A DNA stretch of 64,000 nucleotides from Actinomycetes bacterium (lineage in GTDB: Bacteria; Actinomycetota; Actinomycetes; Actinomycetales; Dermatophilaceae), in assembly GCA_023420415.1 (NCBI GenBank), contig JAEZWF010000017.1, positions 1 through 64,000 of the forward strand, read 5' to 3'. The stretch's first letter is position 1; each line of letters begins with the position of its first letter. The position numbers and the translations under genes are program-made. The notes beneath the pieces were generated by a model, which worked only from the letters and a program-made list of their open reading frames with translations, was not told where the DNA came from and searched no databases. This document shows, in pieces, positions 35,791 to 43,766 of this stretch.

Positions 35791-36122
35791 GTCCCACTCC
35801 CGTCACTGCCGGGCCCCCACAATGGACGTGGGCGTGGACCACCCCTGTTGGATCCCGCGTCACGTGCCGCTCCCAGCAGGAGAAATGCTGTCAGCGCGAG
35901 GGGCCCGCCGCGTCCGTCGCGGGAGTGACCGCACGGCTGACCAAAGGGACTACAGCAACTGCTGGACGCTTCTCCTACCGATGGTGGAGACGCGCCCGGA
36001 TTCGTGCTCAGAACCGCAGCCGCTGGCGCCGGATCTCGACGCCTCACGGGGTATGGGCAGGGTCAAGCGACGGTCAAGTCACCGCGTCATGAGGCGGAGA
36101 ACAGCGCGTGGTGGACGTCGCC
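35791..36122. promoter_or_regulatory. Intergenic region with likely promoter of the minus-strand glycan operon
   Basis: 332 bp between pth and the glycosylphosphotransferase gene, with no supported gene. On the minus strand TTGACC (36077-36072) followed 17 nt later by an ATACCC-like hexamer is a possible sigma-70 type promoter, leaving a long leader of about 250 nt. The leader has GC-rich inverted stretches near 35890-35930. I could not match it to a riboswitch class. The plus strand shows nothing. Confidence 0.3.
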
Positions 36123-36722
36123 TCAGGCCGGGCTGTGGAACCGCTGCTGGGCCGCCAGAAGACCGTCGGTCACGACCGCCTCGACGGCATCGGCGGCGTC
36201 ACCCACGAGGAACGGCAGCTCCTTGCGCTCGACGCTGGAGAAGTCACGCAGCACGTAGTCGGCCGCGTCCATCCGCCCGGGCGGTCGCCCGATGCCCACG
36301 CGCACGCGCAGGTAGTCCTTGGTCCCCAGGGCCGAGGAGATGGAGCGCAGGCCGTTGTGGCCGCCCTCTCCCCCGCCCTTCTTGATCCGCACGTCGCCGG
36401 CAGGGATGTCGAGCTCGTCGTGGACGACGATCACGTGGTCCGGCTCGACCGAGAAGAACTTCATCAGCGCCTTGACCGGCCCGCCCGACTCGTTCATGTA
36501 CGACGACGGCACCGCGACCACCGCGGCCGGACCCGGCGCCCCACCCGGAGCCGTGCCCACACGGACCGAGGCGGCGCTCGCCCGCGCCTTGTGCGACGTC
36601 AGCTTCGCCCCCGCCCGGCTGGCCAGCTCGTCGACGACCATGGCGCCCACGTTGTGCCGGTTGCCGGCATACCGCGGCCCGGGGTTGCCGAGACCCACGA
36701 CCAACCAGGTGCCCTCACTCAC
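36123..36722 (-). CDS. pth: Peptidyl-tRNA hydrolase
   Basis: Releases tRNA from peptidyl-tRNA that dropped off ribosomes; 199 residues, monomeric, cytoplasmic. The signatures LVVGLGNPGPRYAGNRHNVG (catalytic His in RHNVG, Asn in GNPG), SYMNESGGPVKAL, VVHDELDIPAGDVRIKKGGGEGGHNGLRSI and RVRVGIGRPPGRMDAADYVL are complete. GTG 36722 is my choice; TTG 36731 would add three residues, and neither has a good ribosome site. It lies downstream of rplY, the common actinobacterial order. Confidence 0.97.
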   Translation of the reverse strand: MSEGTWLVVGLGNPGPRYAGNRHNVGAMVVDELASRAGAKLTSHKARASAASVRVGTAPGGAPGPAAVVAVPSSYMNESGGPVKALMKFFSVEPDHVIVVHDELDIPAGDVRIKKGGGEGGHNGLRSISSALGTKDYLRVRVGIGRPPGRMDAADYVLRDFSSVERKELPFLVGDAADAVEAVVTDGLLAAQQRFHSPA

Positions 36723-36786
36723 GAGCGGCAAGTATGCCGGACGGCCGGCTCCCGGACCGCCTCACCCCGAGCACCCCCGGACACGG

Positions 36787-36820
36787 CGCGAGGCCGGGTC
36801 CAAGCGGACCCGGCCTCGCG
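36787..36820 (-). terminator. Strong hairpin between rplY and pth
   Basis: A perfect 15-bp stem (left arm CGCGAGGCCGGGTCC) with an AAGC loop lies 25 bp past the rplY stop and 65 bp before pth. No U-tract follows. It should end or attenuate the rplY transcript; pth, which has no good promoter of its own, may depend on read-through. Confidence 0.8.
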
Positions 36821-36844
36821 GCATACGTGCGTTGAGCTGGTGGC

Positions 36845-37549
36845 TCAGGCGTCCTCGGACTTCTCGCCCTCGGCGTCGCCCTCGCCCGACTCGCCCTCGG
36901 CACCCTCGCCCTCGGCCTCGGCGGCCTCGGCAAGTTCCTCGTCGGACTCGTCGCGCTCGATGCCGGCCTCCTCCTCGGCCTCGGCAAGCTCGGCGTCCAG
37001 CTCCTCCTGGGAGATCTGCTGGGTGATGTTGACGACCAGGGTCTCCTCGTCGGTGACCAGCGTGGCGCCGGCCGGGAGCTCGACCTCGGAGGCCTTGATC
37101 TGCGTGCCGACCTCGAGGCCCTCGACGGAGATGACGAGGCTCTCGGGGATCTTGGTGGCCTCGACCTCGAGCTGCAGGGTCTGGGCGTCGACGGTGACGA
37201 CGGTCTCGGGAGCGGCCTCGCCCTCGAGGTGGACCGGGACGTCGACGGTGACCTTCTCGCCGCGGCGGACGATGACGAGGTCGACGTGCTCGATGACCGG
37301 CTTGATCGGGTCGCGCTGGACGTCCTTGGCCAGGGCCAGCTGCTCGTCACCGTCGATGACGATGGTGAGGACGGCGTTGGCGACCTTGAGGGCCAGCATG
37401 GTGTCGTGGCCGGGGAGGGTGATGTGGACCGGCTCTGCGCCGTGGCCGTACATCACGGCGGGGATCTTGTGGTCGCGGCGGATCTTGCGGGCCGCGCCCT
37501 TGCCGAACTGCGTGCGCTTCTCAGCGATGAGCTTGCTGACGTCAGACAC
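36845..37549 (-). CDS. rplY: Ribosomal protein bL25, Ctc form
   Basis: 5S rRNA-binding ribosomal protein with the C-terminal TL5/Ctc extension, 234 residues. The N-terminal L25 fold covers about 1-95 (KLIAEKRTQFGKGAARKIR, DHKIPAVMYGHG). The beta-rich Ctc domain follows to about 190, and a strongly acidic Glu/Ala tail ends the protein. The start is GTG 37549 with AGGAG 8 nt upstream; the longer frame to 37636 lacks a site. It lies between prs and pth as in other actinobacteria, but an EamA/CGNR pair separates it from prs here. Confidence 0.95.
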   Translation of the reverse strand: MSDVSKLIAEKRTQFGKGAARKIRRDHKIPAVMYGHGAEPVHITLPGHDTMLALKVANAVLTIVIDGDEQLALAKDVQRDPIKPVIEHVDLVIVRRGEKVTVDVPVHLEGEAAPETVVTVDAQTLQLEVEATKIPESLVISVEGLEVGTQIKASEVELPAGATLVTDEETLVVNITQQISQEELDAELAEAEEEAGIERDESDEELAEAAEAEGEGAEGESGEGDAEGEKSEDA

Positions 37550-37702
37550 TGCGAAAACTCCTGGGGTCAAAGGGAACTCGAGAGCGGTGGGCCTCGACGC
37601 GGGGCGCAGCACGGAGGGCTCCACCGCGTCGATCACGGACGGTGCCGACAGTCCGCCATGGACCCGTCGTGCTGTGTCCCTCGCCGAGGCAACCCCGAGA
37701 GT

Positions 37703-38698
37703 CTAGGCGACGCCCGCGGGGAGAGGGAAATCGGTGTCGTCCCCCTCGTGCTCGTCCGCGATCCGGGCGCGCTCGTCGGCTCGGGCGCGGCGCAGCTCGC
37801 CCGCGCGGACGGCGACGACACCACCCAGGATCAGCAGTCCGCCGGCGAGCTGCATGAGCCCGGGCAGCTCGCCCAGCAGGAGCCAGGCGAAGAGGACGGC
37901 GAAGAGCACCTCGGTGAGGCCGACGAAGGACGCGATCGTCGACCCGAGCCGTCGTGCCGCGAAGGTGCCGAGCAGGTATGCCGCGGCCGCGGCCACCAGC
38001 GCGAGCTCGGCGATCGCTGCCCACCAGGGGAAGGAGGCGCCGCGCATGGTGACGTCGGTGGCGACGAAGGTCATCGGCAGGATGCGGACGGCGCCGAGGA
38101 CGGCGAGCGCGACCGCGCCCACGGCCAGGCCGAGCCCCGCGAGGGCGAGCGGCGGCAGGTCGCTCTCGTGCGCGGCGACGACGAAGTAGGTGGCCAGCCC
38201 GGTGGCGGCGACCAGGCCCCACATCACACCGACGAGGTCGGGCCGGCTCTGGCCGGTGAGGTCGAGGACGAGCACGAGCCCGAGGATGGCGAGCAGCACC
38301 CCCACGCCGGTCAGCGCGGCGGGAGCTCGCCGGGTGGTGGCCCAGACCCACAGGACGACGAGGACGACGCCGAGGTACTCCAGGAGGAGGGCGACGCCGA
38401 CGTCGAGCCGCTGCACGGCATAGAAGTAGGAGACCTGGCAGCCGGCCACGGCGATGGCGCCGTAGGCGAGGACGTGCCAGGCGTTGCGGCGCAGGAGGTG
38501 CCAGCGGCCACGCATCGCGAGCACGGTCGGGACCGCGAGCGCGACGGCGGCGCCCGCGACGCGCAGCAGCACGATGGCGCCCGAGCTCCAGCCCTCGACG
38601 AGCAGGCTCTTGGCGAACGGGCCGCTCGTGGCGAAGGTCGCCGCCGAGGCGAGGGCGAACCAGAGGCCGATGGCCGTGGCGCGGCTGCTGGTCTGCAT
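37703..38698 (-). CDS. EamA/DMT-family transporter
   Basis: 331 residues, ten predicted transmembrane helices in two EamA repeats (FALASAATFATSGPFAKSLL near 14-33; WWAAIAELALVAAAAAYLLG in the second). The family exports amino acids, metabolites or nucleotide precursors; no substrate can be read here. A charged cytoplasmic tail of about 35 residues closes the protein. It is divergent from a CGNR regulator gene with a 135-bp gap that carries inverted repeats, so that regulator probably controls it. Confidence 0.88.
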   Translation of the reverse strand: MQTSSRATAIGLWFALASAATFATSGPFAKSLLVEGWSSGAIVLLRVAGAAVALAVPTVLAMRGRWHLLRRNAWHVLAYGAIAVAGCQVSYFYAVQRLDVGVALLLEYLGVVLVVLWVWATTRRAPAALTGVGVLLAILGLVLVLDLTGQSRPDLVGVMWGLVAATGLATYFVVAAHESDLPPLALAGLGLAVGAVALAVLGAVRILPMTFVATDVTMRGASFPWWAAIAELALVAAAAAYLLGTFAARRLGSTIASFVGLTEVLFAVLFAWLLLGELPGLMQLAGGLLILGGVVAVRAGELRRARADERARIADEHEGDDTDFPLPAGVA

Positions 38699-38760
38699 CG
38701 GGTCTCCCGGGTCGTGGCTCGTGCGGCGAATCCTGGCTCGGCTTCACGCACAGGGCCTGT

Positions 38761-38852
38761 TGTCATGGGCACATGTCAGGGGCAAAACGCCTTATACTCC
38801 TGACGCTAGCGAAACCCAGCGTCAGGAGTCAATGTGCTTTTTGCCCATGACA
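38761..38852. promoter_or_regulatory. Nested inverted repeats at the EamA/CGNR divergent promoter
   Basis: Two perfect 11-bp dyads are present. Outer arms are TGTCATGGGCA (38761-38771) and TGCCCATGACA (38842-38852). Inner arms are CTCCTGACGCT (38797-38807) and AGCGTCAGGAG (38818-38828). The inner left arm overlaps a possible -10 (TATACT, 38793-38798) and the inner right arm contains the ribosome site AGGAG of the CGNR gene. The outer right arm lies in codons 3-7. They are candidate operators for autoregulation and control of the transporter, or a leader hairpin masking the ribosome site if transcription starts further upstream. Confidence 0.65.
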
Positions 38853-39385
38853 CGGAGGTGGCCCTGCGTGGCGCCGCGGCGCTGGTCAACACCGCCGCCA
38901 CCCTGCCCACCGACACCGACGACCTGACGACGGTGGCTGCGCTCGACGAGTTCGTGCGCGAGTGGGGCTGGACGGGGTCGCACCGGCACACCCGGGCCGA
39001 GCTCGATGAGGTGCGCGGCCTGCGCCCGCGGCTGCGCGAGGTGTGGCTCGCCGACGAGGACGAGGCGGTCGGCATCGTCAACGGGCTGCTCGCCGAGGCC
39101 GGCGCCCTCCCCCAGCTGGTCAGGCACGACGAGTGGTCGTGGCACCTGCACGCCACCCCGTCCGAGGCACCGCTGGCCACCCGGATGGCGGTCGAGGCGG
39201 CGATGGCGCTGGTCGACGTGATCCGTGCCGACGAGCTCGACCGGCTGCGGGTCTGCGCCGCCGACGACTGCGAGGACGTCGTGGTCGACCTGTCCAAGAA
39301 CCGGTCCAAGCGCTACTGCGACGGGACGTGCGGCAACCGGGCCAACGTCGCGGCATACCGCGCCCGTCAGGCGACCACGGGCTGA
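38834..39385 (+). CDS. CGNR zinc-finger transcriptional regulator (ABATE domain)
   Basis: 183 residues. The N-terminal ABATE-type domain covers about 1-130. The C-terminal CGNR zinc finger has CAADDCEDVVVDLSKNRS followed by RYCDGTCGNRANVAAYRAR, with four Cys ligands, and is a presumed DNA-binding module. GTG 38834 has AGGAG 5 nt upstream. Family members are actinobacterial regulators often placed next to transporters; here the divergent EamA gene is the obvious target. The stop lies one base from the convergent prs stop. Confidence 0.9.
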   Translation: MLFAHDTEVALRGAAALVNTAATLPTDTDDLTTVAALDEFVREWGWTGSHRHTRAELDEVRGLRPRLREVWLADEDEAVGIVNGLLAEAGALPQLVRHDEWSWHLHATPSEAPLATRMAVEAAMALVDVIRADELDRLRVCAADDCEDVVVDLSKNRSKRYCDGTCGNRANVAAYRARQATTG

Positions 39386-39386
39386 C

Positions 39387-40367
39387 TCAGGCGCGGCCGT
39401 CGAAGAGGCTCGTCACCGAGCCGTCCTCGAAGACCTCCTGGATCGCCCGGCTGATCAGCGGCGCGATCGACAGCACCGTCAGCTGGTCGAACCGCTTGTC
39501 GTCCTCGATCGGCAGCGTGTCGGTGACGATGACCTCCGACGCCTGGCACTCCTTGAGCCGCTCGACGGCCGGGCCCGACAGGATCGCGTGCGTCGCGGCG
39601 ATGATGACACCGGCCGCACCGTCCTCCATCAGCGCGTCAGCCGCGTGCGTGATGGTGCCGGCCGTGTCGATCATGTCGTCGACGAGCACGCAGATGCGGC
39701 CCTCGACCTCACCGACCACACGGTTGGCCACGGTCTCGTTGGGCCGGTTGATGTCGCGGGTCTTGTGGATGAACGCCAGCGGCGCACCACCCAACCGCTC
39801 GGACCACTGCTCGGCCACCTTGATGCGGCCGGCGTCGGGCGAGACCACCGCGAGCTTCTCGTTGCCGTACTTCTCCGCGACGTACTCCGACAGGATCGGC
39901 AGCGCCATGAGGTGGTCGACCGGTCCGTCGAAGAAGCCCTGGATCTGCGCCGTGTGCAGGTCGACCGCCATGAGCCGGTCGGCGCCCGCGGTCTTGAACA
40001 GGTCGGCCATGAGCCGCGCCGAGATCGGCTCGCGCCCGCGGTGCTTCTTGTCCTGGCGCGCGTACCCGTAGAACGGCAGCACCACGGTGATCCGCTTGGC
40101 ACTCGCGCGCTTGAGGGCGTCGATCATGATGAGCTGCTCCATGATCGCCTCGTTGAGCGGCGTGGCGTGGCTCTGGATGACGAACGCGTCCGACCCGCGC
40201 ACCGACTCCTCGTAGCGCACGTAGATCTCACCGTTGGCGAAGTCGTAGGCGCTCGTGGGGACGAGGTCGGTGCCGAGCTGCTCTGCGACAGCCTCCGCGA
40301 GGGCCGGGTGCGCCCGCCCGGAGAAGACCATGAGGTTCTTCTCGGTGGCCTTCTGGATGCCGGTCAC
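39387..40367 (-). CDS. prs: Ribose-phosphate pyrophosphokinase
   Basis: Makes PRPP from ribose 5-phosphate and ATP, for nucleotide, His and Trp synthesis; 326 residues. Present are the ATP-site segment SAYDFANGEIYVRYEESVRG, the catalytic loop FYGYARQDKKHRGREPI, VDLHTAQIQGFF and the PRPP-binding loop VLVDDMIDTAGTITHA. The GTG start overlaps the glmU stop (GTGA), so the two are translationally coupled, as in most actinobacteria. The supply of activated sugars from glmU and PRPP is thereby linked. Confidence 0.98.
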   Translation of the reverse strand: MTGIQKATEKNLMVFSGRAHPALAEAVAEQLGTDLVPTSAYDFANGEIYVRYEESVRGSDAFVIQSHATPLNEAIMEQLIMIDALKRASAKRITVVLPFYGYARQDKKHRGREPISARLMADLFKTAGADRLMAVDLHTAQIQGFFDGPVDHLMALPILSEYVAEKYGNEKLAVVSPDAGRIKVAEQWSERLGGAPLAFIHKTRDINRPNETVANRVVGEVEGRICVLVDDMIDTAGTITHAADALMEDGAAGVIIAATHAILSGPAVERLKECQASEVIVTDTLPIEDDKRFDQLTVLSIAPLISRAIQEVFEDGSVTSLFDGRA

Positions 40368-41893
40368 GCGTTCGCCTGCCCTTCGCTCGTGGCGTTGTCG
40401 GTATGCCGTGTGCTCGCCTCCGCGTCGTCGGTCGCCTTGTCCTGCAACGACTTTGCGCCGCTTGCCTCCTGCGCGGCGGCATGCGTCTTGGTGCCGGCGC
40501 GGGCGCGCTCGACCCAGCCGTCGATGTTGCGCTGACGGCCGCGGGCGACGGCGATCTGTCCGGGCTCGACGCCGTCGGTGACTGCGGAGCCAGCGCCGAC
40601 GTAGGCGCCGTCGGCGATGTCGACCGGCGCGACGAGGACGCTGTTGGACCCGACGAACGAGTGCTTGCCGACGGTCGAGTGGTGCTTCTTCACGCCGTCG
40701 TAGTTGGCGAAGATGGTGCCCGCCCCGATGTTGGCGCCGGCCCCGATGGTGACGTCACCGGCATACGTCAGGTGTGGCACCTTGGCGCCGTCGCCGATCC
40801 TCGCGTTCTTCGTCTCGACGAACCCGCCGATCTTGCCGCCCGCCCCGAGGACGGTGCCGGGGCGCAGGTAGGAGAACGGGCCCACTGTGGCGTCGGGGCC
40901 GATCTCGGCGAGGAGCGCCTCGGTGCGCTTGACCTCGGCGCCATCGCCGACCTCGGTGTCGGTGAGAGTGGTGTCGGGGCCGATAGTGGTGCGCTCACCG
41001 ATGGTGGTGGCGCCGAGCAGCTGGGTGTTCGGCAGGATCGTCGAGTCGCGGCCGATGGTGACGTCGACGTCGACCCACGTGGTCTCGGGGTCGACGATGG
41101 TGACGCCCTCGCGCATCCAGCGCTCGGTGGTGCGACGGTTGAGCTCGCGGCCGAGGCGGGCGAGCTGGACCCGGTCGTTGACGCCCTCGGTCTGCCAGAG
41201 GTCGGCGATGAGGTGAGCGCTGACCCGACCACCGTCGTCGCGGGCGTGGCCGAGGACGTCGGTGAGGTACTTCTCGCCCTGGGCGTTGTCGGTGCCGACC
41301 TTGGCGAGGTTGTCGCGCAGGGTGGTGGCGTCGAACGCGTAGATGCCCGAGTTGATCTCGGTGATCGCGAGCTGGTCGGGGCTGGCGTCCTTCTGCTCGA
41401 CGATGCCGCTGACCGAGCCGTCGGCGTCGCGCAGGACGCGGCCGTAACCGGTCGGGTCTTCGAGGTGGGCGGTGATGACGGTGACGGCGCTCTGGGTGGA
41501 CTCGTGCTCGTCGACGAGGGAGCGCAGGGTGTCGGCGGTGAGCAGCGGCACGTCGCCGTAGGTGACCAGGACGGTGCCCTCGATGTCGGCCGGGAGGACC
41601 TCGAGCGCACACTCGGTCGCGCGACCGGTGCCCTTCACGTCGTCCTGGTCGGCGATGACCGCGTCCGGGTCGAACTCGCTGATGTGGGCCGCGACGAGGT
41701 CGCGCTCGTGGCGGACCACGACTGCGAGGTGCCGGGGGGCGAGCCCGCGGGCCGCGGCAATCGCGTGCCCGACGAGGGTGCGGCCACCGATGCGGTGCAG
41801 GACCTTGGGAGTGGCTGACTTCATCCGGGTGCCCTCACCTGCGGCGAGGACGATGACGGCGGCGATCCGGTTGCCGGCCGGGGTGGTGCTCAC
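40364..41893 (-). CDS. glmU: Bifunctional UDP-GlcNAc synthesis enzyme GlmU
   Basis: N-terminal uridylyltransferase (IVLAAGEGTRMKSATPKVLH, residues 14-33) and C-terminal left-handed beta-helix acetyltransferase (from about 260; DAEATVGPF-like coils, FVETKNARIGDGAKVPHLTY with catalytic His, NIGAGTIFANYDG). Converts GlcN-1-P to UDP-GlcNAc for peptidoglycan and probably for the nearby surface glycan. 509 residues; the last 45 are a low-complexity Ala/Thr/Ser tail as in actinobacterial homologues. GTG 41893 is the start. Confidence 0.98.
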   Translation of the reverse strand: MSTTPAGNRIAAVIVLAAGEGTRMKSATPKVLHRIGGRTLVGHAIAAARGLAPRHLAVVVRHERDLVAAHISEFDPDAVIADQDDVKGTGRATECALEVLPADIEGTVLVTYGDVPLLTADTLRSLVDEHESTQSAVTVITAHLEDPTGYGRVLRDADGSVSGIVEQKDASPDQLAITEINSGIYAFDATTLRDNLAKVGTDNAQGEKYLTDVLGHARDDGGRVSAHLIADLWQTEGVNDRVQLARLGRELNRRTTERWMREGVTIVDPETTWVDVDVTIGRDSTILPNTQLLGATTIGERTTIGPDTTLTDTEVGDGAEVKRTEALLAEIGPDATVGPFSYLRPGTVLGAGGKIGGFVETKNARIGDGAKVPHLTYAGDVTIGAGANIGAGTIFANYDGVKKHHSTVGKHSFVGSNSVLVAPVDIADGAYVGAGSAVTDGVEPGQIAVARGRQRNIDGWVERARAGTKTHAAAQEASGAKSLQDKATDDAEASTRHTDNATSEGQANA

Positions 41894-42007
41894 GCGCGGA
41901 CGCTCCAGTGGGTCGGGGGCGGCGGTCGGCTCATGCTACCCGCCGGTCGGTATGCCGCTCGCCCGGCTGCTGCTGTGGCCTGCGTCCTCACCTGCTGCGC
42001 CGGTTGC

Positions 42008-42141
42008 GCACTTCGGGCCACTCAGGGCTGATGCGCGGCCCGACATGACGCCTCCGTGGCCCGAAGTCGCTGCGCCGTCGCACTTCGGGCCATCCAGGAC
42101 TGATGTGCGGGCCGACATGAGGCCTCCGTGGCCCGAAGTCG
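42008..42141. repeat. Two tandem 72-bp hairpin repeats upstream of glmU
   Basis: Each unit has a 12-bp arm ACTTCGGGCCAC, or its first 11 bp, paired with GTGGCCCGAAGT about 35 nt downstream. Unit 1 has arms 42010-42021 and 42056-42067; unit 2 has arms 42082-42092 and 42129-42139. The region between the arms is also conserved (an ACTGATG or GCTGATG segment, then GACATGA). They fill most of the 254 bp between glmU and the next minus-strand gene. The core is related to the arrays at 6889, 62172 and 63284. Confidence 0.85.
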
Positions 42142-42147
42142 GGCCAG

Positions 42148-42894
42148 TCAGCTCCAAGTCAGGAACGACGAGGAGCCGCTGCCCGGCGTCGCAGCGCGCC
42201 AGTAGCGGTCGGCAAGCCGTCGGAAGTCGTCAGGCGCGATGGCGAGCAGGTTGCATCGGATCCGCACGGTGTCACGGTGCCGCCCACCGGGACTCGCGAT
42301 CGCGCCACGCAGCACGATGTCGTCGGGGCGCGCGGGGTGCCACCGGTTGGAGGTGGGCTTGTTATCGACCGACCGCAAGTCCTGCCACGCAAGCCTCCAC
42401 CGCGGACGACGCCGGCGCCAGATACCCGTGTTGTCGAGGCACAGCTCGTAGCTGCGCCCCCACCACCAGTACCCGATCACCATGAGCGACAGGGCGCCGA
42501 CCACCACGGCCGGGGCTCGGAGCCCGTCCAGCGCCATACCCACCGCAGTCATCCAGATGAGCAGCGTCAGGAGGAGTGGCACCACTCGCACGGCCGCCCG
42601 CGGCCGCAGCACCACTCCCCTCTCACGTGGCTTCGCGCCGAACGGTGTCGTCACGACGCCCCGCGACTCCAGTTCCCGCCGTAGCGCCTCGTCGCGGGCA
42701 ATACCGGCTCGCGCCCAGACCAGTGCCGCCACACTGGCCGCCACCAGCACCACGCCAACAGTGAGTAGCGGCACCCACGTCGCACCGTCCCGGCTGATCG
42801 CGGCCTTGACTGCGCCGATGGTGAACGCCAGTCCGATGGACACCCCCAGGGAGGCAGCCACGGGTAGCCCACGCTGCACCGCCCGCCTGCTCAT
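42148..42894 (-). CDS. Hypothetical membrane protein
   Basis: 248 residues. Four hydrophobic helices are visible at about 10-30, 42-62, 105-122 and 128-145. The C-terminal 100 residues are soluble, with YELCLDNTGIWRRRRPRWRLAWQDLRSV, which reads like the start of a bacterial PH-like (bPH) domain. No catalytic signature is seen. It is flanked by the hairpin repeats at 42008 on its 3' side. Function unknown. Confidence 0.65.
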   Translation of the reverse strand: MSRRAVQRGLPVAASLGVSIGLAFTIGAVKAAISRDGATWVPLLTVGVVLVAASVAALVWARAGIARDEALRRELESRGVVTTPFGAKPRERGVVLRPRAAVRVVPLLLTLLIWMTAVGMALDGLRAPAVVVGALSLMVIGYWWWGRSYELCLDNTGIWRRRRPRWRLAWQDLRSVDNKPTSNRWHPARPDDIVLRGAIASPGGRHRDTVRIRCNLLAIAPDDFRRLADRYWRAATPGSGSSSFLTWS

Positions 42895-42981
42895 CCCACC
42901 CTCACCACGACGCGCAACCTACCCTCCAGCGCGCGGCGAGCTCGCAGGCGCTGCCGGCCGCTCGGCATACCCCTCCGCTCT

Positions 42982-43362
42982 TCATTCCAGCCCGGGCGGA
43001 TCAGGTTCCAGTTTGGCTGAGGCGAAGGCGATTCCGGTCGGCCAGTCCTGAGGGTCCAGGTGCCGACTGGGGTCCACGCCGTGCTCCAGCATGCGGCGGA
43101 CCATGTGATGAGTGGCGGCGCGGGCTCGATCCCCGGGCTCGTACACCGAACCGGACGCATACTCGGTGGGCTCCGCGCGGCCTCCGTCGGCCACGCGCTG
43201 CGCGATCTCGGCTCGAACCTGCTCCATCGCCTCGAGAAACTCCGCCTCGGTGTCGTAGACGCCGACGACGACATGGCGGCGCTCGTGGCGGTCGGGGTCG
43301 AAGCGGTAGTGACGCACGACGAACCGCCGGATGGTGTCGTCGTCGATGTCCACCTGCGCCAT
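42982..43362 (-). CDS. Hypothetical protein
   Basis: 126 residues, soluble, acidic. It starts MAQVDIDDDTIRRFVVRHY and contains YDTEAEFLEAMEQVRAEIAQR (helical) and PQDWPTGIAFASAKLEPD. I do not recognise a family. Codon bias is typical of the window and the frame has no competing ORF of better quality, so it is likely real. It lies between the membrane protein and the tRNA gene on the same strand. Confidence 0.55.
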   Translation of the reverse strand: MAQVDIDDDTIRRFVVRHYRFDPDRHERRHVVVGVYDTEAEFLEAMEQVRAEIAQRVADGGRAEPTEYASGSVYEPGDRARAATHHMVRRMLEHGVDPSRHLDPQDWPTGIAFASAKLEPDPPGLE

Positions 43363-43507
43363 CGGTAGAGGCTACGACGATCCTGCGACCGGCCGCTTGG
43401 CTTGCTTCCTCGGACGCAGTTTCGGGATGCCAGAGGCGCAGTATGCCGCGCCCCTGGCATCCCGTAGCTCTACTGCCCCCGGGTCTCCCACTCACTTCTT
43501 TCGTCTG

Positions 43508-43586
43508 CTCCCCGGGTAGGAATCGAACCTACGTCGCTTGTCCTGATTCAAAGTCAGGCGGGCCCTGCCAGCAGACCAACCGGGGA
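43508..43586 (-). tRNA. tRNA-Gln (anticodon TTG)
   Basis: Read on the minus strand: a 7-bp acceptor stem TCCCCGG/CCGGGGA with discriminator G, a D arm with GGTC/GGCC, an anticodon arm CCTGA-CTTTGAA-TCAGG (anticodon TTG reads CAA, Gln) and a T arm GTAGG-TTCGATT-CCTAC. The variable region counts as 9 nt (ACAAGCGAC), longer than the usual 4-5, giving 79 nt. No CCA is encoded. All stems pair, so the gene is probably functional, but the variable loop deserves a covariance-model check. Confidence 0.8.
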
Positions 43587-43695
43587 ACGCCCCGCAAAGG
43601 GCAACCCACAGGTTATCGGGGCGCAGAGCGGGTAGCTGACACCCACACGACTGGGCCGATGCGCCGCAGCCTCCTCCGAGCCGCGGAGGATGACA

Positions 43696-43726
43696 CCTAC
43701 GGGACCGTAGGTTACGGTTTCGTAGG
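43696..43726. promoter_or_regulatory. Two tandem operator-like sites before the desaturase gene
   Basis: CCTACGGGACCGTAGG (43696-43711) is a perfect 7-bp dyad with a 2-bp centre. Directly adjoining, GTTACGGTTTCGTAGG (43711-43726) is a degenerate copy, shifted by 15 bp. They lie 40-70 bp before the desaturase ATG, in promoter position. Tandem dyads of this size are typical for TetR-family repressors of fatty acid genes. The TetR gene at 45553 is a candidate regulator, by inference only. Confidence 0.65.
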
Positions 43727-43766
43727 TTAGGTGAACGCCCGTGGCCCCGACGGAAAGGTCCTCGCC

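Noticed and set aside
35880..36000. Possible c-di-GMP (GEMM-like) riboswitch before the glycan operon
   Set aside because: A few bases recall the conserved core, but mainly on the wrong strand, and no complete paired scheme could be drawn.
36108..38803. Long plus-strand frames opposite pth, rplY and the EamA gene
   Set aside because: They are mirror frames of minus-strand genes with clear family signatures and have skewed composition.
43672..43690. Short TCCTCCG/CGGAGGA hairpin before the desaturase dyads
   Set aside because: Seven pairs in GC-rich DNA with no upstream plus-strand gene to terminate; may be chance.
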